From NCBI GenBank assembly GCA_021732045.1, contig JAKFWK010000005.1, positions 1 through 64,000 of the forward strand: 64,000 nt of DNA. Direction: 5' to 3'. Position 1 is the first letter of the stretch, and the number at the start of each line of letters is the position of its first letter. The position numbers and the translations under genes are program-made. The notes under the pieces are model-generated. The model worked only from the letters and a program-made list of their open reading frames with translations. It made no database searches and had not been told where the DNA came from. This document shows positions 54,276 to 63,803 of this stretch, piece after piece. The DNA comes from Sulfurimonas sp. Lineage in GTDB: Bacteria; Campylobacterota; Campylobacteria; Campylobacterales; Sulfurimonadaceae.

Positions 54276-55613
54276 ATGTGGCAGATGTTACTCTTGAAAA
54301 AAAGATACTACTCTCATAGCGAGATAAAAGAGGATGAAAATCAGGAGTACTACAGAAGCAGTTTTCATAAAGACTACGACAGAATAATTTTTTCAAACTC
54401 ATTTAGAAGACTATCAAAAAAGACACAGGTTCATCCGCTCTCAAAAAACGACCATGTTCACAACAGATTAACACACAGCCTTGAAGTTGCAAGTGTCGGC
54501 AGAAGTTTAGGGCTTAGGGTCGGAGAATTTTTGAGTAAAAAGTATCCGCACATAGAGATAAACCCTTACGATGTCGCATACATCATCCAGACTGCTTGTT
54601 TGGCACACGACATCGGAAATCCGCCTTTTGGACATGCGGGAGAAGAGGTTATAAAAGAGTGGTTTGAGACAAATAGGAATGAGGATTTTTTAAAAGAACT
54701 CTCACAAAATGAGATAGAAGATTTTATCCATCTTGACGGAAATGCTCAAAGTTTCAGAGTTGTCACTCAAATAGAAAATAATCTTTTTGGCGGCGGAATG
54801 AATCTTACTTTTGCGACACTCGGAGCTTTGGTAAAGTATCCGCACTCTTCAAGCAACTGCAAAAATATCGGTAAATCAAAGTTTAACTATTTTCAAAGTG
54901 AATCTGCTTTTTTTAAACTCCTTTTTAGCGAACTCGGATTGATTAGAGCAGACGGAACTTTTAAAAGACATCCTCTCTCTTATCTTATGGAGGCCTCAGA
55001 CGATATCTGCTATGGTTTGTTGGATTTGCAAGATGCACTAGAGCTGAAAATCATAACGCTTACGGATTTAAAAAATATCTTTACCCTTATCTGCGGTGAA
55101 GATGAGGTTGCGAAAATATACTCAGAGAGTAGCATTGAGGATACTAAAAAAGTCTCAAGACTTGTTGCTATATCCATACACCTTTTAGCCGTTCATACGA
55201 TGGAAATTTTTGAAGAGAATTTTGATGCCGTAGTAAGCGATGAACAGCCGAAAGATTTGATTGAACTCTTTAAAAAACATGAGTTTAAAACCGCCATCAA
55301 AGAAGCAAAACGGCTTGGAAGCGCAAAAATATTTAACGAAAAAAGAAAGATAGAACTAGAACTCGGAGCTTACAATATTATAGAAACTCTGCTAGAAAAC
55401 TTGATGCATGCCACATACGAATTTTATAAAAAAGGCGACGAGACAAAACTCTCTTTTAGAAACAAGAGAGCACTGGAACTTATGGGCGAAAACAGACCTC
55501 AAAAAACTCAGAGTCTCTACAATATGTACCAAAGGGTTATCGACTACATCGTCGGCATGACGGACAACCACGCGATGTATGTTGCAAATCAGCTCAATGG
55601 GATGGGGAGCTAA
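54276..55613 (+). CDS. dgt: dGTP triphosphohydrolase
   Basis: HD-domain enzyme that cleaves dGTP (or other dNTPs) to the nucleoside and triphosphate. The 445-residue protein has the metal-binding His in RLTHSLEVASVGR, CLAHDIGNPPFGHAGEE, the Asp of DDICYGLLDLQDA, and the early FRRLSKKTQVHPL pattern. GGAG is 6 nt before the ATG. The codons are somewhat less AT-rich than the lemA side. The class D beta-lactamase begins 14 nt after it, so both are probably one transcript. Confidence 0.93.
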   Translation: MWQMLLLKKRYYSHSEIKEDENQEYYRSSFHKDYDRIIFSNSFRRLSKKTQVHPLSKNDHVHNRLTHSLEVASVGRSLGLRVGEFLSKKYPHIEINPYDVAYIIQTACLAHDIGNPPFGHAGEEVIKEWFETNRNEDFLKELSQNEIEDFIHLDGNAQSFRVVTQIENNLFGGGMNLTFATLGALVKYPHSSSNCKNIGKSKFNYFQSESAFFKLLFSELGLIRADGTFKRHPLSYLMEASDDICYGLLDLQDALELKIITLTDLKNIFTLICGEDEVAKIYSESSIEDTKKVSRLVAISIHLLAVHTMEIFEENFDAVVSDEQPKDLIELFKKHEFKTAIKEAKRLGSAKIFNEKRKIELELGAYNIIETLLENLMHATYEFYKKGDETKLSFRNKRALELMGENRPQKTQSLYNMYQRVIDYIVGMTDNHAMYVANQLNGMGS

Positions 55614-55627
55614 GCAAAGGAGTATTT

Positions 55628-56353
55628 ATGCTAAAGTTTTTACTATTTTCTATCATCCAGATAGCTCTTTTTGCAGTCGAACCAAATTTTGGAAAGTATG
55701 ACGGAAGTGCTGTTATACTAGATCTAAACAGCTCTAAAAGAGTTGTTTTCGGAGAGCGTGAAAATGAGAGATACTCGCCGTGTTCTACATTTAAAATCTT
55801 AAACAGCTTGATAGCTCTTGAAGTAAAAGCCGTAGAAGATGAGAATGAGAGTATAAAGTGGGATGGGGTTGTGCGTGAGTATGAGGCGTGGAATCGTGAT
55901 CACTCTATGCGCTCGGCTATCGCGGAATCTACCGTTTGGTTCTATCAAGAGATGGCAAGACGCATAGGTTATAAGAGAATGGCAGAATATGTTAAGGGGA
56001 CTAAATACGGCAATATGGATACATCACGCACTCTTAGCGACTTTTGGTTAGGAAGCGGAAGTCTTGCCATCTCACCGAATGAACAGATTGATTTTCTCTC
56101 GAGATTTGTTCGCAACGATCTTTTGTTTTTGCAACAGAACATAAATACGGTAAAAGATATTATGACCATAGAAAAAAAAGATGGATACACGATCGCCGCA
56201 AAAACGGGAAGCTGCGGCGGTATAGGATGGTTTGTCGGTTTTATAGAAAACGGGCAAAGCGGAAAAGTTTTTGTTTTTAATATAAAAGGCGAGGGAGCAA
56301 ACGGAGCAGAGGCAAAGCGGATAGCTTTAGACTATTTTAGAGCTAAAGAGTAG
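55628..56353 (+). CDS. Class D (OXA-type) beta-lactamase
   Basis: A 241-residue serine beta-lactamase precursor with a signal peptide of about 16 residues. All class D motifs are present: STFK with the active Ser53 and carboxylatable Lys56, STV at 101-103, YGN at 127-129, Trp140 (DFWLGSGSL), and KTG at 192-194 (AAKTGSC). It probably hydrolyses penicillins in the periplasm. Since a chromosomal OXA-61-like gene is common in Campylobacter, an intrinsic enzyme is likely. It is coupled to dgt and abuts the converging YhiN gene without a gap. Expression and resistance are not shown by sequence. Confidence 0.92.
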   Translation: MLKFLLFSIIQIALFAVEPNFGKYDGSAVILDLNSSKRVVFGERENERYSPCSTFKILNSLIALEVKAVEDENESIKWDGVVREYEAWNRDHSMRSAIAESTVWFYQEMARRIGYKRMAEYVKGTKYGNMDTSRTLSDFWLGSGSLAISPNEQIDFLSRFVRNDLLFLQQNINTVKDIMTIEKKDGYTIAAKTGSCGGIGWFVGFIENGQSGKVFVFNIKGEGANGAEAKRIALDYFRAKE

Positions 56354-57544
56354 TTATGATTTTGCTATATTCCTAGCCGCTAAGTACCCGCTTGCCCATG
56401 CAAAGGCGAAGTTGTAGCCGCCACGGCGACCTACTACATCTAAAACTTCTCCGCAGAAGTAGAGGTTTTTTTGTTTTAGCGATTCAAAAGTTTTTGGGTT
56501 TATTTCGCTTGTATCGATTCCGCCGCCGCTTACTTCTGCGTGACGGAAACTGTGTGTATCTGTTACTTCAAAGCGCCAAGATAAAAGAGAATTTGCTATT
56601 TTTTTACTGAGTTTTATCCCGATTTCATCCCCGCTTATTAATGTTTGAATTTTTAAATCTTCCAATATTCCAACTGCGATTTTAATAGGAATAAGTCCGC
56701 TTAAAATATCAATAATGCTAAATTTTGGCTCCGATAAAGCCATTTTATTTATATGGTTTGACAGTTTTTGAGCATCAAATTTTGGAAGTAGATTTATGGC
56801 TATAGCAACGCTTGAAAACTCCATTAAAGCAATGCTTGCTCGTTGAGAGATATCTAAGATGGCAAAACCAGAGGCGCCATAATCTGTAAAAAGTATATCG
56901 CCACTGCATGAGAGCTCTTTTTTATTATTTATAAGCAGCGTTACTTCACCATCAATTTTGGCTCCGCTCATTTTTTTTGCTATTTGAGAGTTTAAATGTA
57001 GTTGAACTAGTGATGGATAAGTGGGAATGATGTTGTGTCCAAACTCCTGTGCAAAATTAACTCCATCTCTATTTCCGCCAAGATGAGAGGCTGCTTCAGA
57101 GCCAGTAGCGACGACTACCGCATCATAGTCATACAGAAGTTTTTTTATATCAGAGATTTTTGTGTCTGTGTGAAAATTTACACCGAGATTTTTAGCGTGG
57201 TTCACAAGAAGTGATGCGACACTTTTTGCCTCATTACTCAGCGGATAAGCTCGTCCATCATCTTTGATATCAAGTAAAAGACCTATGCTTTGGCAAAATT
57301 TTTCAAACCCTATAAATCCAAACTCTTTTATGGCAAACTCTACAAATGATGAATTTTCTGAAAAATAGTCGCTTGATGAGAGATTCTTATTTGTTATGTT
57401 ACAACGCCCATTTCCAGAGACTAAAATCTTTTTGGCACATCTTGAGTTTTGCTCATAAACATCCACAATCAAAGATTCTTTGGCACAAAATATGGCGCAA
57501 ATAAGTCCAGAAGCTCCACCGCCAACAATCGCTACTTTTTTCAT
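56354..57544 (-). CDS. YhiN/HI0933-family flavoprotein
   Basis: A 396-residue FAD-dependent oxidoreductase. It has the dinucleotide-binding GGGASGLICAIFCAKE at residue 8, the family motif KILVSGNGRCNITNKN, a VVATGSEAASHLGG segment and a C-terminal FAD site with YFCGEVLDVVGRRGGYNFAFAWASGYLAA. The function of this family is unclear; some members are tied to DNA or cell-wall maintenance. It converges with the beta-lactamase gene, sharing no gap. Confidence 0.88.
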   Translation of the reverse strand: MKKVAIVGGGASGLICAIFCAKESLIVDVYEQNSRCAKKILVSGNGRCNITNKNLSSSDYFSENSSFVEFAIKEFGFIGFEKFCQSIGLLLDIKDDGRAYPLSNEAKSVASLLVNHAKNLGVNFHTDTKISDIKKLLYDYDAVVVATGSEAASHLGGNRDGVNFAQEFGHNIIPTYPSLVQLHLNSQIAKKMSGAKIDGEVTLLINNKKELSCSGDILFTDYGASGFAILDISQRASIALMEFSSVAIAINLLPKFDAQKLSNHINKMALSEPKFSIIDILSGLIPIKIAVGILEDLKIQTLISGDEIGIKLSKKIANSLLSWRFEVTDTHSFRHAEVSGGGIDTSEINPKTFESLKQKNLYFCGEVLDVVGRRGGYNFAFAWASGYLAARNIAKS

Positions 57545-57751
57545 ATACTATATTCCTTGTGAGTACATTTTATCAGAACCATAAAAATTAATCAATTTAT
57601 GCAAGCACTTTGCTGTAAAAACTATATATTAGCGATAATTTTACTAAAATATTGGAGATTTAAAAGAGGAGTTGAGATACAATATAAATATAAATTTTTA
57701 TAAAAGTCCAATGAGTGTAGTTATATTAATAATAGTGAAGAGAGATACTGT

Positions 57752-59773
57752 ATGTTAAAACCAATGTTAAAACTAATCTTTGCATTAATGGTTGTTGTGA
57801 GCGGTTCTGTGGTGGCAAACGAGTTGCCAAATATTTGCAGTAGAGATCAAAATGTCAATGAGTTTACAATACTAAGTTATCACGAAATAGCCGCTAAAGG
57901 CGAGACACTAGACTCAACATATACGGTTACTCCAGAACATTTTAATGAGCAGATACGCTGGTTTATAGATAATGGATACCACTTCGTTAGTGTGGATGAT
58001 ATTTTAAGATATCGAAAAAATTCAAAATTATTGCCAGATAAGGCAGTTTTGCTTACTTTTGATGATGGTTATCAGTCTGTTTATGCCAATGCTTATCCTG
58101 TTTTGAAAAAATATAAAATTCCAACAGTAATCGCGCTTGTTGGCGGTTGGTTAAAGTCAAAAGAGAAGGTGGATTTTGATGGGCATATGATTGACCGAAG
58201 TAAGTTTTTAAGTCAAAAAGAGATTAAAGAGATGGTTGCTAGCGGTTTAGTTGAGATTGCTAGTCATTCATATTTAGCACACAAAGGAATACTTGGAAAT
58301 CCTCAAGGCAACAAACAGCCGGCAGTTAGAACTCGTCAATGGTTTCCAGATAAACAAGTTTGTGAGGATGAGACATGTTATGAACAACGAGTTCATGATG
58401 ATTTACTGGAAAACAGTAATTTTTTAAAGCAATATACAGGACAAAAACCTCGCGTGATGGTTTGGCCATATGGATACTATAACACCAAAGTAACTAAAAT
58501 CGCAAATAAGTTAGGGATGCCTATTGGACTAACGCTAGATGATGGAAGTAACACAAAGATTACGCCACTATCTAGACTTCGACGAATATTGGTTGAAGGG
58601 AAAATGACACTTCCTGATTTAAAACTAAATATGTTGGTGAGAAATGCTAATTTCACAGACGATGCTCGCACAACAAAGGCGGCGCATATTGACTTAGATT
58701 ATATTTATGATCCAGATCCAAATCAACAAGAAAAAAATCTCGGTGGTTTGCTTGATAGAATAAAAAAGCTGGGAATAAATACAGTTTATCTTCAAGCCTT
58801 CGCCGACCCTGATGCCAATGGTGCGGCGGATTATGTCTATTTTCCAAATCGAAATATACCAATGCGCGCCAATCTGTTCAACAGAGTATCTTGGCAGATA
58901 GCAACTCGCACACAAGTGAAACGAATCTATGCTTGGATGCCTGTCATAGCTTGGGAGTTACCTAAAAATAGTCCTGCCGCAAAAGATTTGGTAGTAACAC
59001 TGCAAGTTGATCCAACCCACCTAAACATGGGGTATCCACGACTCTCTCCATTTTCTCCAAAAGCACAAAAAGTGATTAAAGAGATTTATGAGGATTTGGC
59101 AAAATCAGTTTATATTGATGGAATAATATTTCATGATGATGTGACTCTGTCTGATTTTGAAGATGACAGCAAAGCAGCTAGATTGCAATACAAGAAGTGG
59201 GGATTATCACAAAGTGTTGCCAAAATAAGAGCAGATAAAAAGCAGTTTGCTAAGTGGACAAGACTCAAAACTGAGTATTTGGATGATTTTGCAATGGAAT
59301 TGGCTCAGATTGTAAGAAATGAGCAACCAGGGCTCAAGACAGCTCGCAATCTATACGCACAAGTTGCACTAAGTGATAACGCAGAGGAGTGGTATGCTCA
59401 GTCATTAAAAGATTCAATAAAAAAATATGATTACACAGCGATTATGGCGATGCCATATATGGAACAAGCAAGCAATTCGACAGAGTTCTATGATAATATT
59501 GTAAAAAGAGTAAAAGAGGGTAAGTGCGGTTTAGAGCGCACGGTTATGGAGCTGCAGAGTGTAGATTGGAGAAAAAATAGTGAGGCTATCTCATCTTCTG
59601 AGCTTAGTCAGACCATAAGACATCTTTATGACTTAGGTGTGCATCACATCGCGTATTATCCTGATAATCAGTATAAAAACATCCCCAATGCAGATGCAAT
59701 AAGAGAAGATTTTACAAAAAAACCATTACGAATGCACACGATAGTGCCAAGCAATGTCACATCAAATAAGTAA
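57752..59773 (+). CDS. pgaB: Poly-beta-1,6-N-acetyl-D-glucosamine N-deacetylase PgaB
   Basis: Periplasmic enzyme that partly deacetylates PNAG before export. The 673-residue precursor has a signal peptide (about 23 residues) without a lipobox, unlike E. coli PgaB. The N-terminal polysaccharide deacetylase domain has Asp104/Asp105 (TFDDGY) and His172/His177 (HSYLAH) as catalytic base and metal ligands. From about residue 310 there is a glycoside-hydrolase-like C-terminal domain (YIDGIIFHDDVTLSDFED). It starts the pgaBCD unit; the pgaC start lies 9 nt after its stop. Confidence 0.93.
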   Translation: MLKPMLKLIFALMVVVSGSVVANELPNICSRDQNVNEFTILSYHEIAAKGETLDSTYTVTPEHFNEQIRWFIDNGYHFVSVDDILRYRKNSKLLPDKAVLLTFDDGYQSVYANAYPVLKKYKIPTVIALVGGWLKSKEKVDFDGHMIDRSKFLSQKEIKEMVASGLVEIASHSYLAHKGILGNPQGNKQPAVRTRQWFPDKQVCEDETCYEQRVHDDLLENSNFLKQYTGQKPRVMVWPYGYYNTKVTKIANKLGMPIGLTLDDGSNTKITPLSRLRRILVEGKMTLPDLKLNMLVRNANFTDDARTTKAAHIDLDYIYDPDPNQQEKNLGGLLDRIKKLGINTVYLQAFADPDANGAADYVYFPNRNIPMRANLFNRVSWQIATRTQVKRIYAWMPVIAWELPKNSPAAKDLVVTLQVDPTHLNMGYPRLSPFSPKAQKVIKEIYEDLAKSVYIDGIIFHDDVTLSDFEDDSKAARLQYKKWGLSQSVAKIRADKKQFAKWTRLKTEYLDDFAMELAQIVRNEQPGLKTARNLYAQVALSDNAEEWYAQSLKDSIKKYDYTAIMAMPYMEQASNSTEFYDNIVKRVKEGKCGLERTVMELQSVDWRKNSEAISSSELSQTIRHLYDLGVHHIAYYPDNQYKNIPNADAIREDFTKKPLRMHTIVPSNVTSNK

Positions 59774-59782
59774 GGATAGTTT

Positions 59783-61105
59783 TTGACAGATTTTTATGTA
59801 TTGTGGCACTTTGTTTGGCATGCAGTTCTTGGTTATGTATTTTACTATCCGCTCTTCATGTCAACTCTATGGATGATTGGCGCTATATTTTTTTACTTTA
59901 AAAATGAGAGAAAGTATGTTAATCAGACGATTCCAGAACTCGAAGTTGGCGAGAGTTGGCCTGGCGTATCTATCCTAATTCCATGTTACAACGAAGGTCA
60001 AAATGCTATTGAGACAATCTCTTATGCTCTTAATGTTATATATCCTGATTTTGAGGTAATAGCTATCAATGATGGAAGCAAAGATAACACGCTAGAGATA
60101 TTGGTGGGGCTTGCAAAAAATAATCCAAGACTGAAAGTTGTCAACTTAGCACAAAATCAAGGTAAAGCATTAGGGCTTCAAGCTGGAGCACTTTTAGCAA
60201 AATATGAGTATCTTGTTTGCATAGATGGAGATGCCCTGATTGATCCATATTGCCTCTACTGGATGGCTAAACATTTTGTGCATTATCCGCAAGTAGCAGC
60301 CGTAACTGGCAATCCAAGAATACGAAACCGTACAAGCCTGCTTGGCAAAATACAAGTTGGAGAGTTCTCTTCTATTGTTGGTATGATAAAGCGAGCACAA
60401 AGAAGCTTTGGGCGTCTATTTACGATTTCTGGTGTAATTGCTGGCTTTAGAAAATCTGCAGTTCATGAAGTTGGTTACTGGAGCCCTGATATGTTGACTG
60501 AAGATATTGATATAACATGGAAGCTACAGAGAAATGGTTGGGATGTTCGTTTTGAGCCTAAATCTTTAGTCTGGATTTTAATGCCAGAGACTATCAAAGG
60601 ATTATGGAATCAACGCCTTCGTTGGGCAATGGGTGGTGCTCAGGTAATGTTTAAAAACTTTAGAGTTCTGTTTTTGCATAAACAGACACATCTTTGGGGG
60701 CTTATGATTGAGTTGATGTTGAGTATGATTTGGGCTTACAGTATGGTTTTGGTTATCTTGGTGTGGATTGTTGGTCTGTTTGTTCCAGTTAACTATCTGA
60801 TGCCTAATGAATCACCAATTTTGCCTGATCAAGGTAGCGTAATTTTGATTGGCGCATGTCTAATACAGTTTGCAATTAGTAAATGGCTAGATGGTCATTA
60901 TGATAAAGGCTTGGGAAAAAATTATTTTTGGATGATTTGGTATCCATTTGCTTTTTGGTTTTTAAATCTTTTTACGGCCGTTGTTGCGCTTCCAAAGGTT
61001 ATATTTGGCAAAAAAACTCGTGCTAGATGGGTTAGTCCAGATAGGGGTGTTCATCAACAGCTAACAAACACCGAAGACAAATCCTCCATGAAGGTTGATA
61101 TATGA
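59783..61105 (+). CDS. pgaC: Poly-beta-1,6-GlcNAc synthase PgaC
   Basis: Inner-membrane GT2 glycosyltransferase that polymerises UDP-GlcNAc into PNAG. The 440-residue protein has an N-terminal helix, the catalytic domain with SILIPCYNEGQNAIETI, AINDGSKDNT, CIDGDALIDPY (DxD), TEDIDITWKL (base) and QRLRWAMGG (QxxRW), then three or four C-terminal helices. Translation starts at TTG 59783 with AGGAT at 7 nt. It overlaps pgaD by 4 nt. Confidence 0.95.
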   Translation: MTDFYVLWHFVWHAVLGYVFYYPLFMSTLWMIGAIFFYFKNERKYVNQTIPELEVGESWPGVSILIPCYNEGQNAIETISYALNVIYPDFEVIAINDGSKDNTLEILVGLAKNNPRLKVVNLAQNQGKALGLQAGALLAKYEYLVCIDGDALIDPYCLYWMAKHFVHYPQVAAVTGNPRIRNRTSLLGKIQVGEFSSIVGMIKRAQRSFGRLFTISGVIAGFRKSAVHEVGYWSPDMLTEDIDITWKLQRNGWDVRFEPKSLVWILMPETIKGLWNQRLRWAMGGAQVMFKNFRVLFLHKQTHLWGLMIELMLSMIWAYSMVLVILVWIVGLFVPVNYLMPNESPILPDQGSVILIGACLIQFAISKWLDGHYDKGLGKNYFWMIWYPFAFWFLNLFTAVVALPKVIFGKKTRARWVSPDRGVHQQLTNTEDKSSMKVDI

Positions 61106-61545
61106 ATCATGAAACTTTGATTATCAATAAGCGCCATGAGTTGCCTCTTCGTAAGAAATCGGTTTGGGACGCGGTGACTGTTTTATTGTGGGCTGGTTGG
61201 ATATATCTTTGGAAACCACTATTTCATGTTTTTTATAAAATGATTAACTTGGATGCACCTGCTGATGAGATATCATCAGTTATTTTTGATGAAGTTTCGG
61301 CAGTAACATTTGAACACGCAGTAGTGATGTTGGTCGCTACTCCAATCGTTTTATTTATTTTGTCATGGTTAAACCGACATGTTGCCCCAAGCGAACATCT
61401 GATTTATGAGTTTGATGAGTATGCAGATTATTTCAAAGTAGATAGTGAGAAACTAAAAGAGTCAATGGATGCTCAACTAATAACTATACATCATGATAAC
61501 CATGGACATATAGTAGATTTAGAGAATCAAATTTCAATAAAATAG
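61102..61545 (+). CDS. pgaD: PgaD-like PNAG synthesis protein
   Basis: A 147-residue inner-membrane protein with two transmembrane segments (about 28-48 and 70-89) and a cytoplasmic C-terminus. The DAVTVLLWAGWIYLWKPL helix is the PgaD mark. It binds PgaC and, in E. coli, forms the c-di-GMP-controlled part of the synthase. The ATG overlaps the pgaC TGA. It abuts the converging mutS2 with 3 nt between. Confidence 0.88.
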   Translation: MNHETLIINKRHELPLRKKSVWDAVTVLLWAGWIYLWKPLFHVFYKMINLDAPADEISSVIFDEVSAVTFEHAVVMLVATPIVLFILSWLNRHVAPSEHLIYEFDEYADYFKVDSEKLKESMDAQLITIHHDNHGHIVDLENQISIK

Positions 61546-61548
61546 TAA

Positions 61549-63768
61549 CTAAAGCGATACTATTTTAGCCCCAAATCCACCCATACTTTGCGGTGCATCT
61601 TCAAACTTTTTAACACTAGGATGAACACTAAGGAAATTTTTAACTGCATAAGAGAGCTTTCCAGTGCCGATGCCATGGTAAACTATAACTTCATCCCAGC
61701 CAGCAAGCAGCGCATCTGATAAAAATTTGTCAAGCACTTCTGTTGCTTCATCGGCTCTTAGACCATGCAAGTCGCATTTTAATCCAGCTCTTTTTTCTAC
61801 ACTTACTTTTATATCGGTATTTGGCTTGCAGCTTACTATTTTAGTATGTTTTAGTTGTGTTGTTTTGACTCTGACTCTCATTCCGTCAATCTCTATAATT
61901 GCATCTTTTTTATCGTTAATAGCAACTATTGTCCCTTTTTGGGCGTGATACTTTACAACATCTCCCATCTTAAACGCAACATCTACTTTTGGTTGCTCTT
62001 TTGGCGGAGGAGGAAGCTTTTTGTTTGCCTTATCCATAGCTCTATGAATAGCTTTGATATCGCCAGCTTTTGCGGCAGATTTTGCTTCATTTATGGCAAT
62101 CTCATAACTGTGAATTAGGGAATCTTTCTGTTTTTGAAGCTCATCAAAATCTCTTTGTCTCTGCTCTTTTAGCTCTAGTTCTTGTATTTTTAACTTTTCT
62201 ATTCTCTCGTCAACAACTTTATGTTTTTGTCTTAACTCTCTCTCTAGTTGTGAGCCTCGCTCTATAAGTATATTTAGTTTTTCGCTGTTGTCGCCGTAAA
62301 CCTTCTTTGCTTCACTAACTATCTTGTTTGAGATTCCATAGCGACTCGCAGTTTCAAATGCGTAACTTTTACCAATAATCCCATGGATAAACTCATAAGT
62401 AGGGGTTCTGTTTGTTTCATCATAGATAGCCGCCATAAGCTCAACATCATCACGATCAGCCATTAGTGCGGCTAGGCGTTTGTGATGGGTTGTTACAACT
62501 ATTTTGTGTCCTCTTTGTATCAGTTCGCTAAGCATAACCTTAAAAAGTGCCGCTGCTTCGTCGCTATCGGTTCCTAGTTCTATCTCATCAACTCCAACAA
62601 GAGAGTTGTTGTAATCAAAAATCTTAGAAAATTCCTGCATCCGTCCAGCAAATGTTGAGATGTCATTTTTTACATTTTGAGGGTCATCAATAATAGCTAG
62701 GATGTTTTTAAATGAGCCAATATGTGAGTTATTCTCGTTTAATTTCATAGGAATTATATATTTTGCCATAAACACAGATGATAGAATTGATTTCAAGAGC
62801 ATAGTTTTTCCACCAGCATTTACACCTGTAATCATCAAAATATTTTTAGAAAAGTCCACAAATATGGGCTTTGCTTTATGCAGAGCAGGGTGGATAAAGC
62901 CATCTAAGACAATCTTTGAATCTTTTTTTGACTTAACAATCTGCAAATTTGAACTTCTTGCAAAAAGAACTCTTGCCTGATAGTTGTCAAACTTTGTAAA
63001 CTCTTTGTCTATGAAAGATATGAATGGCTGAAGGTCAAAAAATTTGATAGAAAACTCTTTTGCATAACTGTAAAAGATGGCTTCTCGCTCTTGATTTATA
63101 TAGCGAATCTGCTCTTTTGCTTTTAAGATAGTGTCAGGAGAGACATAAAAACCACCGCTGCTGCTTCGTCCAATAAGAGCACCTTTTAGAACATGGTTAA
63201 AACCGCCACGAACCAAAAGACACTCTTCATCATTTATGAGATGGACTTGCGTGTCAATGAGATAAGAGGAGAGTTTTGAGCTGGTTGTAAGTCTTCTTAG
63301 AGAGTCATTTATGTTATTTTTATGCTCTTTTATCTTCGCACTTAAACCAAAAAGATTTGTGTCCAGATTCTCTTCAAATTTTCCATCATGAGTAAAATAC
63401 TTCTCGACCTCTGTGAACTTTACATCTATAACAAACTTACTCATCCATTCGCCGATGATTCCATCAACTTCCCTGCTTTTAAAATAGCGAAAGTATCTAA
63501 CAACTTTTACTATCTCAAAAATCTGCTCAAAGTTTAAAATACCATGTTTTAGTAGATGAAGTTTTATGTTTGTAAAGTCAGCAACCTTTGGCGGTGCCTT
63601 AAACTCTATAGCATCAAGTGCCTTTATGTAGCGATAGTGAAGCTCTTGGTCGCCCTCGATATAAAGCTCGCTCTCTCTTGAGAAAAAACTTTTAAAAGAG
63701 TTTATATGTTCATTTAAATCCAGTTGGTTTATAATAATTTCTGTTTTTGATAATTTATCTGTTTTCAT
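61549..63768 (-). CDS. mutS2: Endonuclease MutS2
   Basis: A 739-residue MutS homologue without a mismatch-recognition domain. It has a clamp/lever region, an ATPase with Walker A ITGVNAGGKTMLLKS and VGVDEIELGTDSDEAAALF, a long charged coiled coil (about 505-560), and a C-terminal Smr nuclease domain with CDLHGLRADEA and YHGIGTGKLS. MutS2 works on branched or recombination intermediates and on stalled ribosomes, not in classical mismatch repair. It converges on pgaD. Confidence 0.95.
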   Translation of the reverse strand: MKTDKLSKTEIIINQLDLNEHINSFKSFFSRESELYIEGDQELHYRYIKALDAIEFKAPPKVADFTNIKLHLLKHGILNFEQIFEIVKVVRYFRYFKSREVDGIIGEWMSKFVIDVKFTEVEKYFTHDGKFEENLDTNLFGLSAKIKEHKNNINDSLRRLTTSSKLSSYLIDTQVHLINDEECLLVRGGFNHVLKGALIGRSSSGGFYVSPDTILKAKEQIRYINQEREAIFYSYAKEFSIKFFDLQPFISFIDKEFTKFDNYQARVLFARSSNLQIVKSKKDSKIVLDGFIHPALHKAKPIFVDFSKNILMITGVNAGGKTMLLKSILSSVFMAKYIIPMKLNENNSHIGSFKNILAIIDDPQNVKNDISTFAGRMQEFSKIFDYNNSLVGVDEIELGTDSDEAAALFKVMLSELIQRGHKIVVTTHHKRLAALMADRDDVELMAAIYDETNRTPTYEFIHGIIGKSYAFETASRYGISNKIVSEAKKVYGDNSEKLNILIERGSQLERELRQKHKVVDERIEKLKIQELELKEQRQRDFDELQKQKDSLIHSYEIAINEAKSAAKAGDIKAIHRAMDKANKKLPPPPKEQPKVDVAFKMGDVVKYHAQKGTIVAINDKKDAIIEIDGMRVRVKTTQLKHTKIVSCKPNTDIKVSVEKRAGLKCDLHGLRADEATEVLDKFLSDALLAGWDEVIVYHGIGTGKLSYAVKNFLSVHPSVKKFEDAPQSMGGFGAKIVSL

Positions 63769-63803
63769 AACTGCCTATAAAAATTTTATATTTATTTGCA
63801 ATT

